64,000 bases of DNA from Pseudomonas gregormendelii. Its GTDB lineage: Bacteria; Pseudomonadota; Gammaproteobacteria; Pseudomonadales; Pseudomonadaceae. Numbering within the stretch: the first letter of the stretch is position 1; each line of letters begins with the position of its first letter. A model generated the notes under the pieces. It worked only from the letters and a program-made list of their open reading frames with translations, made no database searches and had not been told where the DNA came from. The translations under genes were made by a program, and so were the position numbers. The stretch lies in the NCBI RefSeq assembly GCF_017114825.1, contig NZ_JADEVO010000003.1, positions 124,001 to 188,000 on the forward strand, given 5' to 3'. Below, piece after piece: positions 59,232 through 64,000 of this stretch.

Positions 59232-59828
59232 TCAGTCCTCGGTTTTTGGCGTTGTGGTATCGGTGTCGTGCAGGTGGCGCGACAGGTAGATCCCCTGTGC
59301 GACCAGGAACAACAATGTCATGCCCAGGCTGCCGAAAACCTTGAAGTCGACCCAGTAGCTCTGGAACGTGAACGCGACAAACAGGTTGGCGGCTCCGCAG
59401 AACAGGAAAAAGCCGATCCATGCGATGTTCAGGCGAGTCCAGACCGGGTCTGGCAGGGTCAATGCATGGCCCATGATGCGCTTGATCAGCAGGCGGTCGC
59501 CGATGAAATGACTGCCGATGAACGCCAGGGCGAACAACCAGTTGACCACCGGTGCCTTCCATTTCAGGAAGGTTTCGCTATGAAACGCCAGGGTCATGCC
59601 GCCGAACACCAGGCAGGCGATAAGGGTCAGCCACTGGCTCTTCTCCAGCTTGCGCTGGCTGATGAACAGGGCGCCGTAGACCACCAGGGAGCTGATGATC
59701 AGCATCGCGGTGGCGCTGTAGATACCGCCTACAGTCAACTCATGGCCGGCGATGTCGACGACCCGTGGATCAAGTTTGTAGACGATGAAAAACAGGAGAA
59801 GCGGGATGAAATCGATGAATTGTTTCAC
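59232..59828 (-). CDS. yciB: Septation protein A / YciB inner membrane protein
   Basis: 198 residues from the GTG at 59828, giving [19 protein letters not shown], the conserved YciB start; the open frame beyond is a shadow of the PHP gene. Five or six transmembrane helices with [29 protein letters not shown] and [21 protein letters not shown]. Family members affect cell envelope and division. Gene order with YciI is the usual one in proteobacteria. Confidence 0.92.
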   Translation of the reverse strand: MKQFIDFIPLLLFFIVYKLDPRVVDIAGHELTVGGIYSATAMLIISSLVVYGALFISQRKLEKSQWLTLIACLVFGGMTLAFHSETFLKWKAPVVNWLFALAFIGSHFIGDRLLIKRIMGHALTLPDPVWTRLNIAWIGFFLFCGAANLFVAFTFQSYWVDFKVFGSLGMTLLFLVAQGIYLSRHLHDTDTTTPKTED

Positions 59829-59915
59829 AGTGGCAGCCAGAAGCAGGATGTGGCGGCATAATAACAAACATATGGGCGCGCGATAGCGCCAGCTGATTTG
59901 AGGTAACACTTCCCC

Positions 59916-60779
59916 GTGAATGTTGATCTGCACTGCCATAGCACGGCTTCCGATGGCGCCCTGGCGCCGGCGATTCTGGTTGCGCGTGCGTTCGAGAAAG
60001 GCGTGCGAGTCCTGGCCTTGACCGATCACGACACCCTTGAAGGGCTGGATGAAGCCCGCACGGCCGCCACGGCGCTGGGCATGCAGTTGGTCAATGGCGT
60101 CGAATTGTCCTGCACCTGGGGCGGCGCGACCATTCATGTGCTGGGTTACGGGTTTGATGTAAATGCGCCATCGCTGGTCGAAGCTATCGCCCGGTTGCAC
60201 GATGGCCGCTGGTTACGGTCCGAGGAAATAAGCCGCAAGCTGGCGCTCAAGGGCATGCCGGGCGCGCTCGAAGGCGCACGGGCCATCCAGCAGGAGTTGG
60301 GCGACAGTGGCAACGCGCCGGCCCGTCCGCATTTTGCCGACTGGATGGTGAGCGAAGGTTTCGTCAAGGATCGCGCCGAGGCGTTCCGCAAATGGCTGGG
60401 TGCCGGCAAGTTGGGGGACGTCAAGCAGCATTGGCCGACCCTGGAAAAAACGGTCGAAACCCTGCGCGCGGCGAAAGCCTGGGTCAGCCTCGCGCACCCA
60501 TGGCACTACGATTTCACTCGCAGCAAGCGTCGTCGGCTGATTTCTGACTATATTCAAGCAGGCGGCCACGCCATAGAAGTGGTCAATGGCCATCAGCCCG
60601 CCGAACAGGTCGGCAGCCTGGCGATTCTTGCTCGTGAGTTCGGTCTGCTGGTCAGCGCCGGCAGTGATTTCCATGGCCCTGGAGGCTGGTCCGAGATCGG
60701 CGAATATCGCCCGCTTCCGGAGGATCTGCCGCCACTTTGGTCTCGATTCAAACATGACCCAATTATTGCCGCCGTCTGA
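59916..60779 (+). CDS. PHP-domain phosphoesterase (YciV/RnaAM-like)
   Basis: 287 residues from a GTG at 59916, with TTGAGGT 13 bases before. PHP metal motifs: [12 protein letters not shown] (motif 1), [11 protein letters not shown] (motif 2), [12 protein letters not shown], then SLAHPWHY and [11 protein letters not shown] (motif 4). E. coli YciV removes 5' nucleotides from rRNA precursors and hydrolyses 3',5'-nucleoside bisphosphates. The gene heads the plus-strand row with YciO and scpAB and is divergent from yciB. Confidence 0.9.
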   Translation: MNVDLHCHSTASDGALAPAILVARAFEKGVRVLALTDHDTLEGLDEARTAATALGMQLVNGVELSCTWGGATIHVLGYGFDVNAPSLVEAIARLHDGRWLRSEEISRKLALKGMPGALEGARAIQQELGDSGNAPARPHFADWMVSEGFVKDRAEAFRKWLGAGKLGDVKQHWPTLEKTVETLRAAKAWVSLAHPWHYDFTRSKRRRLISDYIQAGGHAIEVVNGHQPAEQVGSLAILAREFGLLVSAGSDFHGPGGWSEIGEYRPLPEDLPPLWSRFKHDPIIAAV

Positions 60780-60792
60780 ACAGGTAGAGAAT

Positions 60793-61422
60793 GTGAGTCA
60801 ATTTTTCCAGATTCATCCGGAAAACCCGCAAGCGCGCCTGATCAAACAGGCGGTCGAGATCATCCGCAAAGGCGGGGTGGTGATTTACCCCACGGACTCG
60901 TCCTATGCGATTGGTTGCCAGATTGGCGACAAGAATGCGGTTGAGCGTGTGCGTCGCTTGCGTCAATTGGATGAAAAGCACAATTTTGCGCTGATTTGTA
61001 GCGATCTTTCGCAATTGGGCCTGTTCGCCAAGATTGATACCGGTACGTTTCGCCTGCTGAAGGCCCATCTTCCGGGCCCCTACACCTTCATTCTCAACGC
61101 GACACGGGAAGTCCCGCGGCTGTTGCTGCACCCGAAAAAGCGCACCATCGGCCTGCGTGTGCCGAGTCATCCGATTGCCCTGGCCTTGCTCGCAGAGCTG
61201 GGCGAGCCGCTGATGAGCGTGACGCTGATCATGCCGGGTGACACCGATCCCTTGACCGACCCGTACGAAATGCGCCAGCTGCTCGAGCATCAGGTCGACC
61301 TGATCATCGACGGCGGCGTCGGCGGGATCAAGGCCTCCACCGTGATCAGTCTTGCCGATGGCGAGCCGGAAGTGATCCGCGTCGGCTGCGGCGACCCTGC
61401 GCCGTTCATGGCCGAAGCCTAG
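60793..61422 (+). CDS. yciO: YciO (Sua5/YrdC family)
   Basis: 209 residues from the GTG at 60793, which gives MSQFFQIHPENPQARLIKQA, the conserved YciO start; the frame is open further upstream inside the PHP gene. The Sua5-like core has KGGVVIYPTDSSYAIGC near residue 26, RRLRQLDEKHNFALICSDLSQL, PGPYTFILNATREVPR and RTIGLRVPSHPIALALL. YrdC-like proteins make threonylcarbamoyl-AMP; YciO has weaker or different activity. Its stop directly abuts the scpA start. Confidence 0.9.
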   Translation: MSQFFQIHPENPQARLIKQAVEIIRKGGVVIYPTDSSYAIGCQIGDKNAVERVRRLRQLDEKHNFALICSDLSQLGLFAKIDTGTFRLLKAHLPGPYTFILNATREVPRLLLHPKKRTIGLRVPSHPIALALLAELGEPLMSVTLIMPGDTDPLTDPYEMRQLLEHQVDLIIDGGVGGIKASTVISLADGEPEVIRVGCGDPAPFMAEA

Positions 61423-62241
61423 ATGTCGGCAGTAGAGCCCGTCGACACTCAGGCCGGCGCCCAACAGGAGCTGCCTTTCGCCATGGTCTATGGCCAGGCG
61501 GTAATGGAAATGCCGCTGGACCTGTACATTCCGCCGGATGCTCTCGAGGTCTTTCTGGAAGCCTTCGAAGGCCCCCTCGATTTGCTGCTGTACCTGATCC
61601 GCAAACAGAACATCAACATTCTCGACATTCCGGTCGCGGAAATTACCCGCCAGTACATGGGCTATGTCGAGTTGATGCAGTCGGTGCGCCTGGAGCTGGC
61701 GGCCGAATACCTGGTGATGGCCGCGATGCTGGCCGAGATCAAGTCGCGGATGCTGTTGCCTCGGGCGGAGTCGATCGAGGCCGAGGAAGACGATCCCCGC
61801 GCCGAACTGATCCGGCGCCTGCAGGAGTACGAACGGTTCAAGGCCGCAGCCGAAGGCATCGATGGCCTGAGCCGGGTTGGCCGTGATGTCGTGGTGCCCA
61901 GGCTTGATGCCCCCGAGGCGCGGGCGCGCAAGCTGGTGCCGGACGTCAGCCTGGCGGAGTTGCTGATGTCCATGGCCGAGGTGCTGCGCCGGGGCGATAT
62001 GTTCGAAAGTCACCAGGTCAGTCGCGAAGCCTTGTCCACCCGCGAGCGCATGAGCGATGTACTGGAAAGGCTCAAGGGCGGCGGGTTCGTGCCCTTCGTC
62101 GAGCTGTTCACCGCCGAGGAAGGGCGCCTGGGGGTGGTGGTGACCTTTATGGCGATCCTCGAACTGGTCAAGGAATCCCTGGTCGAGCTGGTGCAGAATG
62201 AGCCGTTCGCGCCGATCCACGTGCGGGCCCGAGCCGAATAA
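61423..62241 (+). CDS. scpA: Segregation and condensation protein A
   Basis: 272 residues. ScpA (kleisin) features: FEGPLDLLLYLIRKQNINILDIPVAEITRQY near residue 47, AAEYLVMAAMLAEIKSRMLLPR, and the C-terminal winged helix GGFVPFVELFTAEEGRLGVVVTFMAILELVKE that contacts SMC. With ScpB and SMC it helps compact and segregate the chromosome. The ATG immediately follows the yciO stop; scpB begins 11 bp later. Confidence 0.95.
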   Translation: MSAVEPVDTQAGAQQELPFAMVYGQAVMEMPLDLYIPPDALEVFLEAFEGPLDLLLYLIRKQNINILDIPVAEITRQYMGYVELMQSVRLELAAEYLVMAAMLAEIKSRMLLPRAESIEAEEDDPRAELIRRLQEYERFKAAAEGIDGLSRVGRDVVVPRLDAPEARARKLVPDVSLAELLMSMAEVLRRGDMFESHQVSREALSTRERMSDVLERLKGGGFVPFVELFTAEEGRLGVVVTFMAILELVKESLVELVQNEPFAPIHVRARAE

Positions 62242-62252
62242 CGAGTTGAATC

Positions 62253-63287
62253 ATGAACCTGACTGAACCCCGCGAGCTGGCACCACTGCTTGAAGCCTTC
62301 CTGTTGGCCTCGGGAAAGCCGCAATCGCTTGAACGCCTGTTCGAACTCTTCGAAGAGGCCGAGCGCCCGGAGCCACCGGTCTTCAAGAAGGCCCTGACGA
62401 TTCTGGCCAAGTCCTGTGATGGTCGTGCCTTCGAACTCAAGGAGGTCGCCTCCGGCTATCGCCTGCAAATCCGCGAAAAATTCTCGCCGTGGGTCGGGCG
62501 CCTGTGGGAAGAGCGCCCGCAGCGCTATTCCCGGGCCATGCTCGAAACCATGGCGTTGATCGCCTATCGCCAGCCGATCACCCGGGGTGAAATCGAGGAC
62601 GTGCGGGGTGTGGCGGTCAACAGCCACATCGTCAAGACCCTGCTTGAGCGCGAGTGGATCCGCATCGTCGGCTACCGCGACGTGCCCGGCAAACCGGCGA
62701 TGTTCGCCACCACCAAGGCGTTTCTCGACCATTTCAACCTGAAGAATCTGGACGATCTGCCACCCTTGGCAGAGCTGCGCGAGCTGGAGCCCGACCCGGT
62801 GCTCGACTTCGACGACGCCCCCGTACCTGCCAGCCTGCAAGAGCTGGCCGACGCCAGTGCCGAACCGGAGGAGCCCAAGGAGGAAACCAGTTTCCATACC
62901 TTGCTGCTGGAACTGGACACCATGGAGGAGGGGCTCAAGACCGATTTCGATGATCTGTTGCGCGATGGTGCGGTGACCCAAAGTGATGAGTTTCAGGATC
63001 AGCCTGAATCTGAATCCGAGATTGAGCCTGAGATGGAAGTTGAGGTTGAGGTTGAGCCAGAACCTGCGATTGAAGTTGAACTTCACGCCGAGCCTGACGC
63101 CACACTCGAAGAGGAACCGGACGACGATGTGCTTGGCGTTGCCGAAGCTCGCGAAAAACTACTGGCCGCCGTCGCTGCCCTCGAACAGCACAAACCGGAG
63201 CCCGAATCTGAGTTGAGTGACGAGGAAGCCGAAGCCCGCGCTCTGGCCGAAGCCATCGAAGCTGAACGCCGCGAATTCGAAGACTGA
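62253..63287 (+). CDS. scpB: Segregation and condensation protein B, with long acidic tail
   Basis: 344 residues. The core (1-190) is two winged helices: LAPLLEAFLLASGKPQSLERLFELF and YSRAMLETMALIAYRQPITRGEIEDVRGVAVNSHIVKTLLEREWI. About 155 extra residues follow, very rich in Glu and Pro (EPEMEVEVEVEPEPAIEVEL), predicted disordered except for a final helix (EEAEARALAEAIEAERREF). Typical ScpB is near 200. The tail is unusual in length but Pseudomonas forms are often extended. Confidence 0.94.
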   Translation: MNLTEPRELAPLLEAFLLASGKPQSLERLFELFEEAERPEPPVFKKALTILAKSCDGRAFELKEVASGYRLQIREKFSPWVGRLWEERPQRYSRAMLETMALIAYRQPITRGEIEDVRGVAVNSHIVKTLLEREWIRIVGYRDVPGKPAMFATTKAFLDHFNLKNLDDLPPLAELRELEPDPVLDFDDAPVPASLQELADASAEPEEPKEETSFHTLLLELDTMEEGLKTDFDDLLRDGAVTQSDEFQDQPESESEIEPEMEVEVEVEPEPAIEVELHAEPDATLEEEPDDDVLGVAEAREKLLAAVAALEQHKPEPESELSDEEAEARALAEAIEAERREFED

Positions 63288-63296
63288 GGTGCTGCC

Positions 63297-63392
63297 AAAA
63301 GATCGCAGCCTTCGGCAGCTACAGGACCGCGTTTGCCACCGGTATCAATTTGTACCCGGTCATGTAGGAGCTGCCGCAGGCTGCGATCTTTT
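63297..63392. repeat. GTAGGAGCTGCCGCAGG-family inverted repeat
   Basis: AAAAGATCGCAGCCTTCGGC on the left and GTAGGAGCTGCCGCAGGCTG...CTTTT on the right, about 45 bp apart, just after scpB. Confidence 0.85.
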
Positions 63393-63415
63393 GACTTTAA
63401 TTTTTGAGGCCTCAA

Positions 63416-63607
63416 GTGAGCTCAACCAAAGACCCCTGCATCAGCGTCTGCAAATTCACCGACGACATCTGCATCGGCTGCGGCCGCAGCAAGCGCGAGA
63501 TCAAGTCGTGGAAGAAGCTCGACAAGGTCGACAAGCGCACCGTGCTCGCCGAAGCCGCGTTACGCCTGATCGCGCTCGGCCCTACCGCTCGGCGCAAAAG
63601 CAAATAA
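63416..63607 (+). CDS. DUF1289 small cysteine-rich protein
   Basis: 63 residues from the GTG at 63416, six bases after GAGG; a TTG at 63404 is in frame but lies on that site. The DUF1289 pattern is DPCISVCKFTDDICIGCGRS with four Cys that may bind zinc or an iron-sulfur cluster, followed by a basic helix and TARRKSK end. Function unknown. Confidence 0.85.
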   Translation: MSSTKDPCISVCKFTDDICIGCGRSKREIKSWKKLDKVDKRTVLAEAALRLIALGPTARRKSK

Positions 63608-63762
63608 CCTGGTCTGCCTGCGCTAGTCTCTGATGCGTAAATCCGCGCATGCGCGTATGATTCGCGACCCTTCGGCGATCCCTTCGCCCAAGTACCAGAT
63701 AGACAACGCTTCAGGACGCCTTATCAGCGCTTCCTGAACAGACCACACCGGGAGGTGCCCAG

Positions 63763-64000
63763 ATGAGTATCAACGACCAGAAAGACGACCAGGAAATCGG
63801 CCCAGCAGGCGAAAAGCTGCAGAAGGTCCTCGCCCGTATCGGCGTAGGCTCGCGCCGTGACGTGGAAGCCTGGATCAGCCATGGCCGCATCAAGGTCAAT
63901 GGCAAAGACGCCACCCTTGGTCAGCGCGTCGACCTGCATGATGCCATCACCATCGATGGCAAGGTGATCAAGCGCGAAGAGGCCGCCGAGTCGGTTCGCC
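63763..64000 (+). CDS. rluB: 23S rRNA pseudouridine synthase RluB (5' part only)
   Basis: The first 79 residues are visible, from the ATG at 63763 behind GGGAGGTGCCCAG; the catalytic domain lies beyond the window. The visible part is the N-terminal S4 RNA-binding domain: EKLQKVLARIGVGSRRDVEAWISHGRIKVNGKDATLGQRVD. RluB (making pseudouridine 2605) is the usual product after scpAB in Pseudomonas. RluE or RluF cannot be excluded from the S4 domain alone. Confidence 0.85.
   Translation, partial: MSINDQKDDQEIGPAGEKLQKVLARIGVGSRRDVEAWISHGRIKVNGKDATLGQRVDLHDAITIDGKVIKREEAAESVR

Overview
The window is about 64 kb of chromosome from a fluorescent Pseudomonas, most like the P. fluorescens group. The grounds are GC-rich codon use, many Pseudomonas REP-type palindromes of the GTGGGAGCGAGC...GCTCGCGA and GTAGGAGCTGCCGCAGGCTGCGATC kinds, and blocks whose gene order I recall from P. 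aeruginosa (ppiA/azoR3 region, gbuA-gbuR region, recQ-marR-fimV-like-plpD region, cpxR-cpxP-cpxS-trkH region). No rRNA, tRNA, CRISPR array, prophage or transposase gene was seen. Both edges cut genes: ppiA on the left, rluB on the right.

Layout. 1-13 kb: housekeeping and stress genes (cyclophilin, alpha/beta hydrolase, LysR regulator, azoreductase, EamA exporter, YbdG-type mechanosensitive channel, DEAD-box helicase, DUF899, lipoprotein, TorF-like porin, CvfB-like S1 protein). 13-15.6 kb: a divergent MFS/LysR pair with a long perfect palindrome between them, and a 42-residue protein. 16-22 kb: a 4-guanidinobutyrate utilisation cluster (guanidinobutyrase, SnoaL-like protein, NCS1 permease and sodium symporter in one minus-strand unit, divergent from a LysR regulator), then a DTW-domain tRNA-modification gene.

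22-39 kb holds a complete Lap-type adhesion system. The type I secretion genes lapE-lapB-lapC lie on the minus strand and diverge from a 2641-residue repeat adhesin with an N-terminal retention module, two tandem TAAG LapG-type cleavage motifs, a VWA domain and C-terminal RTX repeats. On its other side is a convergent lapG-lapD unit: a periplasmic cysteine protease and an inner-membrane c-di-GMP receptor with degenerate GGDEF and EAL motifs. By family knowledge, low c-di-GMP frees LapG to clip the adhesin off the surface and high c-di-GMP keeps it anchored. Together these genes would control attachment.

39.8-41.6 kb has no gene. It holds three copies (two direct, one inverted) of a hairpin-rich element of about 0.4 kb, with a covarying stem and a possible pseudoknot, plus a short 18-bp tandem array. 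This is the least explained DNA in the window.

41.5-53.7 kb: recQ, a MarR regulator, a FimV-like inner-membrane protein, a PlpD-type patatin autotransporter, a SelT/W-like protein, an EamA exporter, two AraC regulators, an LpxH-like phosphatase, and a DUF962 (Mpo1-like) plus HD-domain pair. 53.6-58.7 kb: trkH, a nitroreductase and a Cpx-type envelope-stress set with a CpxR box in front of the CpxP-like gene. 58.9-64 kb: YciI, YciB, PHP phosphoesterase, YciO, ScpA, ScpB (with a long acidic tail), a DUF1289 protein and the start of rluB.
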